DNA from: Flavobacterium hiemivividum | GTDB taxonomy: Bacteria; Bacteroidota; Bacteroidia; Flavobacteriales; Flavobacteriaceae | Assembly (NCBI RefSeq): GCF_004349145.1 | Contig: NZ_SMFO01000006.1 | Coordinates: 124,001-188,000 of the forward strand | Direction: 5' to 3' | DNA length: 64,000 nt | Shown: positions 45,973 to 55,393 of the stretch, piece after piece | Layout: the number at the start of each line of letters is the position of its first letter | Numbering within the stretch: position 1 is the first letter of the stretch | Program-made: the position numbers and the translations under genes | The notes under the pieces: generated by a model | Seen by the model: the letters and a program-made list of their open reading frames with translations, nothing else | What the model was told of the DNA's origin: nothing | Database searches by the model: none

Positions 45973-46005
45973 ACTTTGTAGAAAATTATAATAAAAAATA
46001 TAAAA

Positions 46006-46458
46006 ATGAACATTAAACAAATAATCCCATTTCTATTGTTGTTGACCTCTTTTAATTTTTATGGTCAAGATGCAGGAATGAAAGAGAAAAAAGAGCAAAT
46101 CAAAACACTAAAAGTGGCTTTTTTGACTACCGAATTAGACTTAACAACTCGTGAGGCAGAAAAATTTTGGCCTATCTACAACACCTTTGATGATAAGCAA
46201 TTTGAGATAAGACATCAAAAAATGCGAGCATTTAAAAGCCGCATGAGCGATAGCGCATTCAATAATATGACTGAAAAAGAAGCAAATGCACTACTTACAC
46301 AAATGGACAGTGCAGATGAAGAATTATATTTATTACGAAAAAAATTCACAAAGAATTTGAGAGAAGTGATGAGCGCTAAAAAGATTATTAAGCTGAAAAA
46401 ATCTGAAGAAGATTTCAATAGAAAATTATTGCATCAATATAGATCTTCAAAAAAATAA
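46006..46458 (+). CDS. periplasmic sensor protein of the ECF sigma operon (Spy/CpxP-like)
   Basis: A 150-residue exported protein with signal peptide (cleavage after FYG). The mature helical part (LDLTTREAEKFWPIYNTFDDKQFEIRHQKM, LTQMDSADEELYLLRKKF) resembles Spy/CpxP-type helical chaperone-like sensors. As the third gene of the sigma operon it may report envelope protein status. It ends at the terminator at 46482. Confidence 0.75.
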   Translation: MNIKQIIPFLLLLTSFNFYGQDAGMKEKKEQIKTLKVAFLTTELDLTTREAEKFWPIYNTFDDKQFEIRHQKMRAFKSRMSDSAFNNMTEKEANALLTQMDSADEELYLLRKKFTKNLREVMSAKKIIKLKKSEEDFNRKLLHQYRSSKK

Positions 46459-46481
46459 TACTAGATTAAAATAAAACTATT

Positions 46482-46519
46482 ACCCTATCCATAACATCGA
46501 CGTATGAGATAGGGTTTTA
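46482..46519. terminator. terminator between the sigma operon and the YCF48-like gene
   Basis: ACCCTATC/GATAGGGT stem followed by TTTTATTTT, between convergent genes. Confidence 0.7.
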
Positions 46520-47581
46520 TTTTATAAAATTAATACGTATCATTTTATTTTTACCAGCTGCAATTGCAGTATGATTGTCTAAGAATCTAATGGTAAATAG
46601 ACTCGGATCAGTAGTTAACTGCCTCCATGAATTTCCTCTATCAGCGGAATAATATAGTCCCGATGCACCAACAGTAACTAATGATTTTCCATTACTACCT
46701 GGAACATATTGTACACAAGAAGCATATCCAAAACCTTCGTTTTCTGCCATTAGCTCCCATGTTTTACCACCATCTTGAGTGCGAGCTTTATTTCCGAAAT
46801 TTTGATTCGGAGCCTCATAATCTCCTCCAGCTATAAATCCGTTTTTCGAGTCATAAAAATCAGCAGTGAAAATACCAGCCATTGCTTTTCCTTGCACAAT
46901 GGGTGTGTCAAATACTTCCCAATTATTTCCCTTGTCAGCAGAATAGAATACTCTCGCTTTTTTACCTCCTGAAACAATCCAAGTATCATTTCCCTTTATC
47001 ACAATATTAGTATTACTGGCGGCAAAAGCGGCTTCACCATCAACGATTTTTGGTAGTTTACTATTTGAGATTTTATTCCATGAGTTACCGCCATCTCTAG
47101 TTATAATTATCGAAAGATAATCCGTAATAGGATCTCCCATTGCAATTCCTTCATTTTTATTCCAAAATTTCATGCTGTCGTAAAACACTTTCTCATTATA
47201 TTCCTGATACACTAATGTCGTTTCTAAATTCTCCTTATTCACTTTATAAAGTAAACCTGGATTAGCAACGCTCAACAAAAATATATTTTTTGGTGTTTGT
47301 GCAATACTTCTGAATTCTAGCGTTAAAGTATCCTTAGAGATTTTCCTTTCAAATTTTTTGTTTTTTTCCAAATCAAAAAAACCAAATCTTGAATTATTTG
47401 CTGCGTACCAAATTTTATTCCCATCTACGGTAATAGCTCTAATACTGATATTATCTTGAAACAAAGTATCAATTGTTACTGTATTAAAAATAACCTCATC
47501 ATCAACTGTATCTTTATAATTTACTGTTTTACATGAATTTAAAAACACAAAACCCAATGCCATTAAAAAAATATTTCTCAT
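46517..47581 (-). CDS. YCF48-like beta-propeller lipoprotein (annotated oxidoreductase)
   Basis: A 354-residue lipoprotein (lipobox LNSC, Cys17). Four BNR/Asp-box repeats are visible: RDGGNSWNKI, ADKGNNWEVF, QDGGKTWELM, ADRGNSWRQL, typical of YCF48/sialidase-like beta propellers. Databases often call these oxidoreductases without evidence. A structural or assembly function at the envelope is more likely. Confidence 0.85.
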   Translation of the reverse strand: MRNIFLMALGFVFLNSCKTVNYKDTVDDEVIFNTVTIDTLFQDNISIRAITVDGNKIWYAANNSRFGFFDLEKNKKFERKISKDTLTLEFRSIAQTPKNIFLLSVANPGLLYKVNKENLETTLVYQEYNEKVFYDSMKFWNKNEGIAMGDPITDYLSIIITRDGGNSWNKISNSKLPKIVDGEAAFAASNTNIVIKGNDTWIVSGGKKARVFYSADKGNNWEVFDTPIVQGKAMAGIFTADFYDSKNGFIAGGDYEAPNQNFGNKARTQDGGKTWELMAENEGFGYASCVQYVPGSNGKSLVTVGASGLYYSADRGNSWRQLTTDPSLFTIRFLDNHTAIAAGKNKMIRINFIK

Positions 47582-47698
47582 TTAAATCCTTTTATTTAAA
47601 GCTAATTTACAATTTAATATAGTAAAAGCAAACGGCCCAAAAACTAATTGGCACAATAATTGAATATTAGCCTATTGTTAAATAAAAACACACATACT

Positions 47699-49075
47699 AT
47701 GAAAACTAAACTATTAATATTAAGCCTGATGACTTCGGTTTTTATAGTGCATGCGCAAGATAGAAACAGGGTTTATGCATCAAACAATGAAATTAGCGAT
47801 AATTTAGATTTGAGAGCCGTTGCTGATATTTTTGGAGATTCTAGAAATCTTCAGGATTTTGAAAGACAGTTAAATGACCCAGAACTTCAAATATCTAATC
47901 TAGATTTAAACAATGATAACCAAGTAGATTATTTACGAGTTATAGAAACTGTAGAAAATAGAACTCACGTTGTTATAATTCAATCTGTACTTGATCGTGA
48001 TGTTTATCAAGACGTGGCAACTATCGAAATCGAAAAGGACAGATATAATAAGATTCACCTACAAGTTGTGGGAAATGAATATATGTATGGTCCAAACTAT
48101 ATTTACGAGCCTGTATATTATAGAACTCCTGTAATTTATGCCTCTTTTTGGTCTTATAATTACAGACCTTATGTATCAAACTGGTATTGGAATTACTACC
48201 CATCGTACTATTATGCCTGGAATCCATTCCCTGTATATCGATATAGAAATAATATTCAAATAAGTTTGAACATTTACAACAACTATAATTATGTGAATTA
48301 CAGAAGAAGTAATCAAGCAGTAGTACTTTACAATTCAAGACGTTCAAATGGGTATGAAAGACAATATCCGAACAATAATTTTACGAGGAGAAATGCTACT
48401 GTTTCAAATCGATATGAATTAGAGCAAAGAAGAGGAAATCGTAATACAGGATCTCGAAGTGAAGTTGGTAATTCTCAAAACAGAAACAAATCTTCAAGGG
48501 ATGTTGCTTCTCGAAGAAGCGATAGCCAAAGAGCTAATTCTCAAACCAGAACTAGTCCTTCAAGAGAAACTACCACTCAAAGAGCAGGAAATCAAAGGGA
48601 CTATTCTCAAAATAGAAGTACTACTTCAAGAGAAAGTGTTCCACAAAGAACTGAATCACAAAGAAGCAACTCGCAAAACCGTGCTGTTCAGTCAAGAGAA
48701 AGTGCTCCACAAACAACTCAAACGCAAAGAGACTATTCTCAAAACAGATCAAATCCATCAAGAGAAAATGCACAAAAAAGAACTGAAACGCAAAGAAACT
48801 ATTCTGAGAACAGAAATAGTTCTGCTAGAGAATCTGCTCCACAAAGAGTTGAATCGCAAAGAAGCAACTCTCAAAACCGAGCTACTCAATCTAGAGAAAG
48901 TGCACCACAAAGAACTCAAACGCAAAGAGATTATTCTGAAAACAGAGCTAACACTTCTAGAGAAAGTGCTCCTCAAAGAGCTCAAACTCAAAGAGGAAAT
49001 TCTCAAAAGAGTGCTCCACAACGAACAGAATCAAGCAGAGACAACTCTAGCAGAGGAGGTAATAGAGGATCATAA
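47699..49075 (+). CDS. secreted protein with Ser/Gln/Arg-rich tandem repeats
   Basis: A 458-residue exported protein; ATG 47699 gives a signal peptide (MKTKLLILSLMTSVFIVHA), while the earlier TTG at 47660 is rejected. Residues about 20-130 are a small globular domain, followed by a Tyr/Trp/Asn-rich stretch (SYNYRPYVSNWYWNYYPSY). The last third is a 22-residue repeat (SRESAPQRTQTQRDYSENR-type), eight copies in 48494-49009 (66-bp units), then a basic end. The repeats are low-complexity and probably disordered; a surface or RNA/polysaccharide-binding role is possible. Confidence 0.85.
   Translation: MKTKLLILSLMTSVFIVHAQDRNRVYASNNEISDNLDLRAVADIFGDSRNLQDFERQLNDPELQISNLDLNNDNQVDYLRVIETVENRTHVVIIQSVLDRDVYQDVATIEIEKDRYNKIHLQVVGNEYMYGPNYIYEPVYYRTPVIYASFWSYNYRPYVSNWYWNYYPSYYYAWNPFPVYRYRNNIQISLNIYNNYNYVNYRRSNQAVVLYNSRRSNGYERQYPNNNFTRRNATVSNRYELEQRRGNRNTGSRSEVGNSQNRNKSSRDVASRRSDSQRANSQTRTSPSRETTTQRAGNQRDYSQNRSTTSRESVPQRTESQRSNSQNRAVQSRESAPQTTQTQRDYSQNRSNPSRENAQKRTETQRNYSENRNSSARESAPQRVESQRSNSQNRATQSRESAPQRTQTQRDYSENRANTSRESAPQRAQTQRGNSQKSAPQRTESSRDNSSRGGNRGS
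48494..49009 (+). repeat. 66-bp tandem repeat inside the secreted protein gene
   Basis: Eight units of 66 bp (22 codons, the last truncated to 18) beginning SRDVASRR, SRETTTQR, SRESVPQR, SRESAPQT, SRENAQKR, ARESAPQR, SRESAPQR and SRESAPQR. The repeat also leaves long open frames in other phases (for example 48459-49085), which are by-products. Confidence 0.85.
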
Positions 49076-49098
49076 AAAAAGTTAACTAAAGTAGTTTT

Positions 49099-49128
49099 AA
49101 ACACGGTCAAAATGGCCGTGTTTTTTTT
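49099..49128 (+). terminator. terminator of the repeat-protein gene
   Basis: AAACACGG/CCGTGTTT stem followed by eight T. Confidence 0.8.
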
Positions 49129-49171
49129 ATGTCTTTTTCTTATTAAACAACACTAATCTATTTAAAAAGAG

Positions 49172-49179
49172 TAAATTTG
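49172..49179 (+). promoter_or_regulatory. -7 box of kup
   Basis: TAAATTTG, 22 bases before ATG 49202. No clear -33 TTG. Confidence 0.5.
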
Positions 49180-49201
49180 CCGAGTTTTTTAGATACAAAA
49201 T

Positions 49202-51163
49202 ATGGACACATCGCATAAAAACCTGCATTCAAAATTATCGCTGGGTGGATTATTGATTTCGTTGGGAATAATATATGGAGATATTGGGACATCCCCTTTA
49301 TATGTTATGAAAGCCATCCTTGGTGATGGAATAATTAATGCCGATATTGTTTTGGGAGGGGTTTCAGCAGTCTTTTGGACACTTACTTTGCAAACTACCA
49401 TAAAATACGTGATTATAACGTTGGGTGCTGATAACCATGGCGAAGGTGGGATTTTTGCCTTATATGCCTTAGTAAAGAAAACAAAAATTAAGTGGCTCAT
49501 TGTCCCCGCAATCATTGGAGGTAGTGCCTTACTGGCCGATGGAATTATTACTCCGCCTATTTCTGTTTCTTCGGCAATTGAAGGGATCAAAACTTATTAC
49601 CCTCAAATAAATACCATACCTATTGTTATAGGAATTCTATTTGTATTGTTTAGCATTCAACAATTTGGATCAAAATTAGTTGGGAAATTCTTTGCTCCTA
49701 TGATGTTAATTTGGTTTTCAATGCTAGGAATCCTTGGTGTAATCCAAATAACAAAGTATCCTGAAGTCTTCAAAGCATTCAACCCTTACTATGCCTACAA
49801 TCTTTTATCTGCTCATCCTGACGGTTTTTTTGTGCTGGGCTTTGTATTTCTATGTACTACTGGAGCTGAAGCATTGTATTCAGATATGGGACATTGCGGA
49901 AGAAAAAACATTCGAATCAGTTGGATATTTGTAAAAAGTGCACTGGTCTTGAACTACTTCGGACAAGCCGCTTTTTTAATCCACCACGAAGGTGCAACTT
50001 TGCAAACATTGGGTGGAGCAAATGGTAATCCTTTCTATCTCATTATGGCTGACTGGTTCCAACCCATTGGAATTGTAATTGCTACTCTTGCTGCCGTGAT
50101 AGCCTCTCAGGCTCTTATTAGCGGTTCATTTACTTTGATTAATGAAGCGATGCGATTGAATTTTTGGCCAAAAGTAAAAATAAAATATCCCACAGAATTA
50201 AAAGGTCAATTATACATCCCATCCATCAACTGGCTGTTATTTTTTGGATGTGTTGGAATCGTTTTGCATTTTGAGGAATCCGGAAATATGGAACACGCTT
50301 ATGGTCTAGCGATAATCTTGTGCATGATAATGACCACTATTTTACTCAACTTCTATTTAATCATGAAAAGAGTGAAATTATATTTTATCGTCCCTCTAAT
50401 AACTATCTATTTGGCTATTGAATTTAGTTTTTTGGCAGCCAATATCACTAAATTTGCCGAAGGTGGTTATGTAACGCTTATCATTGCCATGATGTTAATA
50501 TCAGTGATGACTATCTGGTTCTTAGCTAAAAAAATAAGCAAGAGTTACACAAAAATTGTAAAAATTGAAGATTATAAAAAGGTCTTAAAAGAATTAGGAG
50601 CTGATCTTACTATTCCAAAATATGCAACGCACTTAGTTTATATGACCAATGCAAATCGTGTAAACGAAATTGAAGAAAAAGTAATGTATTCTATCTTACA
50701 AAAGAGACCTAAAAGAGCAGACATCTATTGGTTTGTACATGTTAACATTTTAAGTGAACCTTACAGAACTGACTATAAGGTAACCGAAATCATGAAAGAC
50801 GACTTGTACCGCGTCGACTTTAATCTAGGTTTTAGAGAACCTACAAAAATAAACCTGATGTTTAGAGAAGTTATCAGGGACATGGTAAAAAATGGAGAAG
50901 TAGATATTACAAGCCGTTATGAATCCTTGAATAAAAACAATATCATCGGAGATTTCAAATTTGTATTATCTGAAAAATTCCTTTCTAATGACAGTGATTT
51001 AAGATGGCATGAAAAACTTATCATGAACTCCTATTTCATGATAAAAAAACTAAGTCTTTCTGAAGAAGGCGCTTTTGGTCTAGACAGTAGTTCTGTAAAA
51101 ATCGAGAAATTCCCAATGGTTCTTCATGCTCCAGAAAAAATGTGTTTAACACGGATTAAATAA
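49202..51163 (+). CDS. kup: KUP/HAK/KT potassium uptake protein
   Basis: A 653-residue K+ transporter with 12 predicted membrane segments. The signature GIIYGDIGTSPLYVMKAI opens segment 1, and GGIFALYALVKK follows in the next. A cytosolic C-terminal part of about 200 residues completes it. It is probably a K+/H+ symporter. It is alone, with a terminator on each side. Confidence 0.95.
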   Translation: MDTSHKNLHSKLSLGGLLISLGIIYGDIGTSPLYVMKAILGDGIINADIVLGGVSAVFWTLTLQTTIKYVIITLGADNHGEGGIFALYALVKKTKIKWLIVPAIIGGSALLADGIITPPISVSSAIEGIKTYYPQINTIPIVIGILFVLFSIQQFGSKLVGKFFAPMMLIWFSMLGILGVIQITKYPEVFKAFNPYYAYNLLSAHPDGFFVLGFVFLCTTGAEALYSDMGHCGRKNIRISWIFVKSALVLNYFGQAAFLIHHEGATLQTLGGANGNPFYLIMADWFQPIGIVIATLAAVIASQALISGSFTLINEAMRLNFWPKVKIKYPTELKGQLYIPSINWLLFFGCVGIVLHFEESGNMEHAYGLAIILCMIMTTILLNFYLIMKRVKLYFIVPLITIYLAIEFSFLAANITKFAEGGYVTLIIAMMLISVMTIWFLAKKISKSYTKIVKIEDYKKVLKELGADLTIPKYATHLVYMTNANRVNEIEEKVMYSILQKRPKRADIYWFVHVNILSEPYRTDYKVTEIMKDDLYRVDFNLGFREPTKINLMFREVIRDMVKNGEVDITSRYESLNKNNIIGDFKFVLSEKFLSNDSDLRWHEKLIMNSYFMIKKLSLSEEGAFGLDSSSVKIEKFPMVLHAPEKMCLTRIK

Positions 51164-51186
51164 GTATTTCTTCAACTAAATTTCAA

Positions 51187-51216
51187 AAACACTGCTAGTT
51201 TAGCGGTGTTTTTTTT
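51187..51216 (+). terminator. terminator of kup
   Basis: AAACACTGCTA/TAGCGGTGTTT (one G-U) with a 3-base loop and eight T. Confidence 0.85.
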
Positions 51217-51276
51217 AATCGAAAAATATTAAATCAACATTCATTATTTAAAATTTAACTTTCGGCCAATTAATAG

Positions 51277-51284
51277 TACCTTTG
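51277..51284 (+). promoter_or_regulatory. -7 box of the RsmB-type gene
   Basis: TACCTTTG followed by CACC matches the phylum's -7 box; ATG 51302 is 17 bases downstream. Confidence 0.55.
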
Positions 51285-51301
51285 CACCTCAATTAATTAA
51301 A

Positions 51302-52570
51302 ATGAGATTACACAGAAATTTAGTTTATACTACCATTGATTCCCTAAATGCAATATTTAACGAAGGGGAATATGCTGATAAAGTGGTTGCAAGAGCCTTA
51401 AAAAAAGACAAACGTTGGGGAAGCTCTGATAGAAAATTTGTTGCCGAAACCATCTATGAAGTAGTGCGATGGAAAAGATTATATGCTGAAATTGCAGAAG
51501 TAAAGGAACCTTTCGACAGAGACAATATTTGGAGAATGTTTGCTGTATGGGCAGTTTTAAGAGGATACCCTATTCCAGATTGGCGTCAGCTAGAAGGAAC
51601 TCCTGAGAGAAAAATAAAAGGACGCTTTGATGAATTATCAAAAGTAAGAGCCTTAAAAGAATCTATTCCAGACTGGATGGACGAAGTAGGTGTAAAGGAA
51701 TTAGGAGAGAAAGTTTGGGCAAAAGAAATTACTGCTCAAAACCAACCCGCAAAGGTTATCCTAAGAGTTAATACGCTAAAAACTACTAAAGCAGAATTAA
51801 GAGCGATTTTAATGGATTTAGACATTGATACTGATCCACTTAAAGACCAACCCGATGCTTTAGTCCTTAAAGAAAGAGCTAACGTTTTTATGACAGACGC
51901 TTTTAAGAAAGGTTTCTTTGAAGTACAAGATGCAAACTCGCAACTTGTGGCTGCTTTTCTTGATGTTAAACCAGGAATGCGTGTAGTAGACACTTGTGCA
52001 GGTGCAGGTGGTAAAACGTTGCATATTGCTGCTCTAATGGAAAACAAAGGACAGTTAATTGCTATGGATTTGTACGAAAGTAAATTAAAGCAATTAAAAA
52101 TAAGAGCAAAACGTGACGGCGCATTCAACATTGAATATCGTATCATTGATAGCACGAAAGTAATCAAGAAATTACACCAAAGAGCAGATCGTGTATTGAT
52201 TGACGCACCTTGTAGCGGACTTGGAGTTCTTAAAAGAAATCCTGATGCTAAATGGAAATTACAACCTGAATTTATAGACAACATTCGTAAAGTACAGGCC
52301 GAAGTTTTAGAAAGCTATTCTAAAATTGTAAAACCAGGTGGAAAATTAGTTTATGCCACATGTTCTATATTACCATCTGAAAACCAAGAGCAAGTAGCTA
52401 AGTTCTTAACTACTGAAATTGGAAAAGAATTCAACTTTGTTAAAGATCAAAAAATTCTAGCTTCAGATTCCGGTTTTGATGGATTTTACATGGCGCTTTT
52501 AGAAAGAAAAGAAGAAGTAGTAAAACCAAAAGAAGTAGAAGCTGTAAAAGAAACAGCAGAAGAAAAATAA
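51302..52570 (+). CDS. RsmB/NOP family RNA m5C methyltransferase
   Basis: A 422-residue SAM-dependent RNA cytosine-C5 methyltransferase. The SAM motif VVDTCAGAGGKTLHIA is at about 223-238. The two catalytic cysteines are Cys304 (DAPCSGLG) and Cys354 (YATCSI). A helical N-terminal NusB-like part (WGSSDRKFVAETIYEVVRWKR) precedes it. The C-terminus is a Lys/Glu-rich tail. Its target is probably 16S rRNA, but NOP-type specificity cannot be fixed from sequence. Confidence 0.92.
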   Translation: MRLHRNLVYTTIDSLNAIFNEGEYADKVVARALKKDKRWGSSDRKFVAETIYEVVRWKRLYAEIAEVKEPFDRDNIWRMFAVWAVLRGYPIPDWRQLEGTPERKIKGRFDELSKVRALKESIPDWMDEVGVKELGEKVWAKEITAQNQPAKVILRVNTLKTTKAELRAILMDLDIDTDPLKDQPDALVLKERANVFMTDAFKKGFFEVQDANSQLVAAFLDVKPGMRVVDTCAGAGGKTLHIAALMENKGQLIAMDLYESKLKQLKIRAKRDGAFNIEYRIIDSTKVIKKLHQRADRVLIDAPCSGLGVLKRNPDAKWKLQPEFIDNIRKVQAEVLESYSKIVKPGGKLVYATCSILPSENQEQVAKFLTTEIGKEFNFVKDQKILASDSGFDGFYMALLERKEEVVKPKEVEAVKETAEEK

Positions 52571-52616
52571 GAGCATAGAAAATAGATATTAGACTCACAA
52601 ATAGTCAAAAAAAAAG

Positions 52617-52653
52617 CCTCGAAATAGTATTTACTACTTTCGAGGTTTTTTTT
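52617..52653 (+). terminator. terminator of the RsmB-type gene
   Basis: CCTCGAAATAGTA pairs with TACTACTTTCGAGG (one bulged base), followed by a T run. Confidence 0.8.
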
Positions 52654-52714
52654 ATATTTAAAACACTACTCTTTTATTTTTAAAGAGACTGCGATTAAGC
52701 ATAGCACAAACTTT

Positions 52715-52782
52715 TCATTCCGACAAAGGAGGAATCCCAGTTAGGTCAGCAGTTTGATGAGATTCCTCCTTCGTCGGAATGA
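52715..52782. repeat. dispersed inverted-repeat element (CATTCCGAC type)
   Basis: Arms TCATTCCGAC-A-AAGGAGGAATC (52715-52736) and GATTCCTCCTT-C-GTCGGAATGA (52761-52782) form a 21-bp stem with one mismatch and a 24-base loop. Sequences of this type are widespread between genes of Bacteroidota. It sits between convergent genes and is unrelated to the neighbouring terminator. Confidence 0.75.
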
Positions 52783-52895
52783 CAAACTAAATATTAAATT
52801 CAGAGGATGAAAAATTTCAAATAAATTTCTATTCTAAGAGGAATTTACAACTCGGTATGTCTTATTTATTCTTTGTTCTATGTTCTTTCCTCTAC

Positions 52896-54647
52896 TTAAT
52901 CGTTCATCGAGATTAAAAACTCTTCATTATTTTTAGTTTGTTTAAAACGATCGTTTATAAAACTCATTGCTTCAACAGGATTCATATCTGAAAGATATTT
53001 TCTCATGATCCACATTCTTTGCAAAGTTTTTTGATCCAATAATAAATCATCTCGTCTTGTACTTGAAGACGTCAAATCGATGGCTGGGAAAATACGTTTA
53101 TTAGCAATTTTTCTATCTAATTGTAATTCCATATTACCAGTACCTTTGAATTCTTCGAAAATCACTTCATCCATTTTCGAACCAGTTTCTGTCAATGCAG
53201 TAGCAATAATACTTAAAGAACCACCATTTTCAACATTACGAGCAGCTCCAAAGAATCGTTTTGGTTTTTGCAAAGCATTCGCATCTACTCCACCACTCAA
53301 TACTTTCCCTGAGGCAGGTTGTACTGTATTATATGCTCTGGCCAAACGCGTAATGGAATCTAAAAGAATCACTACATCGTGCCCACATTCTACTAATCGT
53401 TTTGCTTTTTCGAGTACGATATTAGCAATCTTAACATGTTCTTGCGGTTCTCTATCAAAAGTTGAAGCAATTACTTCACCACGCACACTACGTTGCATGT
53501 CTGTAACCTCTTCTGGACGCTCGTCTATCAATAAAACAATTAGATAAACTTCAGGATGATTTGCAGCAATTGCATTAGCAATTTCTTTCAGCAACATCGT
53601 TTTACCAGTTTTTGGCTGAGCGACAATCATACCACGTTGTCCTTTTCCTATTGGAGAAAACAAATCAATTATTCGAGTCGAAATCGTGCTTTGTCTTGCT
53701 GCTAAATTAAATTTCTCTGAAGGAAAAACAGGAGTTAAATGTTCGAATGAAACTCTATCACGAACAACCTGTGGATCATGTCCGTTAATTTTTAAAACTT
53801 TTACTAAAGGGAAGAACTTCTCTCCTTCTTTAGGAGGTCTCACCACACCTTTTACAGTATCTCCGGTTTTAAGTCCGAATAACCTGATTTGGGAAGTTGA
53901 TAAATAAATATCATCTGGTGAAGCCAGGTAATTATAATCTGAAGAGCGCAAGAAACCATATCCATCAGGCATCATTTCAAGAACTCCTTCACTTTCTATT
54001 ATTCCATCAAATTCAAAATCAGAGTCCCTAAAATTATTTTTCTTACTTTTAAAATTCGGGTTTTGATTTTGCTTATTTAACTGATTTGGATTTACCTTTT
54101 TTGCAGGAGCTACGACTTCTTGATTTCCAGTTGTATCATTAGTAACAGCAACTGCTTCTTCATTTTCTTTGCTCAATTCTTTTGCTTCTTCTTTATCCTT
54201 TTTTAAAGCAATTTTCTTTTCGTAGGCTGATTTATTAAATTTAATAATCTTACCTACTTTTTTTTCTGACACTGAAGATTCATTTACTACTTCCTCTTCG
54301 TTGATAGTTTCTACTTGAGCGCGAACTTCTGCTGGGACATCAACCGTAGTATGTAGCTCATCGGTATCCGCTGGAGTCGCTTCGTTATTATGTATAGGAG
54401 TATTTTTTGCTTTTTGAATTGCTACCTTCTTAACGGGAACAATACGAGCTCTTTTAGGTTTATCATCCTCGCTAATGGACTCCACATTTAAATCTAAAGT
54501 TGGTTCAACTTTAATTGTTTGATGTTCTAAAATATGACTGATTAAAGTCTCTTTTTTAACACCGTTAAACTTTATGGTTTTAGCTGCTTTAGCTATAGCT
54601 TGAAGCTCAGAAAGCTTCATTTCTTTTAATGCAGAAATATCAAACAT
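52896..54647 (-). CDS. rho: transcription termination factor Rho
   Basis: A 583-residue hexameric RNA-dependent ATPase. Rho N-domain ([23 protein letters not shown]) is followed by a 160-residue low-complexity insertion rich in Lys/Glu/Asn, then the OB-fold RNA-binding part ([16 protein letters not shown]). The ATPase has Walker [14 protein letters not shown], Walker [17 protein letters not shown], and [13 protein letters not shown]. The insertion is a known Bacteroidota feature and makes the protein about 165 residues longer than E. coli Rho. Confidence 0.97.
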   Translation of the reverse strand: MFDISALKEMKLSELQAIAKAAKTIKFNGVKKETLISHILEHQTIKVEPTLDLNVESISEDDKPKRARIVPVKKVAIQKAKNTPIHNNEATPADTDELHTTVDVPAEVRAQVETINEEEVVNESSVSEKKVGKIIKFNKSAYEKKIALKKDKEEAKELSKENEEAVAVTNDTTGNQEVVAPAKKVNPNQLNKQNQNPNFKSKKNNFRDSDFEFDGIIESEGVLEMMPDGYGFLRSSDYNYLASPDDIYLSTSQIRLFGLKTGDTVKGVVRPPKEGEKFFPLVKVLKINGHDPQVVRDRVSFEHLTPVFPSEKFNLAARQSTISTRIIDLFSPIGKGQRGMIVAQPKTGKTMLLKEIANAIAANHPEVYLIVLLIDERPEEVTDMQRSVRGEVIASTFDREPQEHVKIANIVLEKAKRLVECGHDVVILLDSITRLARAYNTVQPASGKVLSGGVDANALQKPKRFFGAARNVENGGSLSIIATALTETGSKMDEVIFEEFKGTGNMELQLDRKIANKRIFPAIDLTSSSTRRDDLLLDQKTLQRMWIMRKYLSDMNPVEAMSFINDRFKQTKNNEEFLISMND

Positions 54648-54804
54648 GAATGTTCTATTAGTTTAATTAATTTGGATAATACTAAAAAGATAGGTAGTAA
54701 TTATTTTATCTTGAATTGACCGCAGTATGAAGTGCTTACGGTACTCTCATGCAATATTACGAATAAATTCTAACGATACAATAGTATTTTAAAAAAAGAA
54801 AATA

Positions 54805-54812
54805 TATTTTTG
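54805..54812 (+). promoter_or_regulatory. -7 box of the DUF4293 gene
   Basis: TATTTTTG, 18 bases before ATG 54831; no TTG at -33. Confidence 0.4.
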
Positions 54813-54830
54813 TGAAACAAATTTAACAAA

Positions 54831-55244
54831 ATGATACAAAGAATTCAAACGATATATTTATTTCTTGCTTTTGTAGTGACAGGAATATTGCCTTTTTTAT
54901 TTCCATTATGGACAATGAACGATGGAAAGGAATATTTTTTTATGCAAGATCAGTTTTATGTTATACTTTTGGGCTTGAGCACAACGCTTAGCGTAGTGAG
55001 TATTATTTCCTACAAAAAGAGACAGAATCAATTTGTTATTGGCAGATTGAATATAATTTTAAATTTAATTTTATTGGGATTGTTTGTATATCGTTCACTA
55101 AATGTATCTGGAGAAACAGTTCTTGTTTCTGAGAAAGGTATTGGGATGTTTCTACCTATTGTTGCTATCGTGTTATTAGTATTAGCTAATAAGGCCATCA
55201 AAAAGGATGAAGATCTTGTAAAATCTGTGGATAGATTGAGGTAG
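54831..55244 (+). CDS. DUF4293 family membrane protein
   Basis: A 137-residue protein with four predicted membrane segments (about 6-26, 42-60, 72-88, 100-120). N-terminal MIQRIQTIYLFLAFVV and the family length fit DUF4293, a Bacteroidota-specific family with unknown function that commonly lies beside rho. Confidence 0.85.
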   Translation: MIQRIQTIYLFLAFVVTGILPFLFPLWTMNDGKEYFFMQDQFYVILLGLSTTLSVVSIISYKKRQNQFVIGRLNIILNLILLGLFVYRSLNVSGETVLVSEKGIGMFLPIVAIVLLVLANKAIKKDEDLVKSVDRLR

Positions 55245-55275
55245 ACCCATAATATTAGTTTATTAGTGCGAAGAG

Positions 55276-55303
55276 AACCCGAATGAAAATTCGGGTTTTT
55301 TTG
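55276..55303 (+). terminator. terminator of the DUF4293 gene
   Basis: AACCCGAAT/ATTCGGGTT with a GAAA tetraloop and T run. Confidence 0.85.
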
Positions 55304-55352
55304 TGCTTAAAACTGATAAAAATTCAATTAATAAAAATATTTTAAGAATCTA

Positions 55353-55376
55353 TTGCAGTTTTTTTTTCTAAATTTG
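55353..55376 (+). promoter_or_regulatory. promoter of the response regulator gene
   Basis: TAAATTTG at 55369-55376. The upstream TTG at 55353-55355 is only 13 bases away, shorter than the usual spacing. Confidence 0.45.
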
Positions 55377-55393
55377 GTCTAATACCCTATAAC

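Noticed and set aside
48459-49085. 208-codon Lys/Glu/Leu-rich open frame
   Set aside because: It is a shifted reading of the 66-bp repeat of the secreted protein; the in-frame product has a signal peptide.
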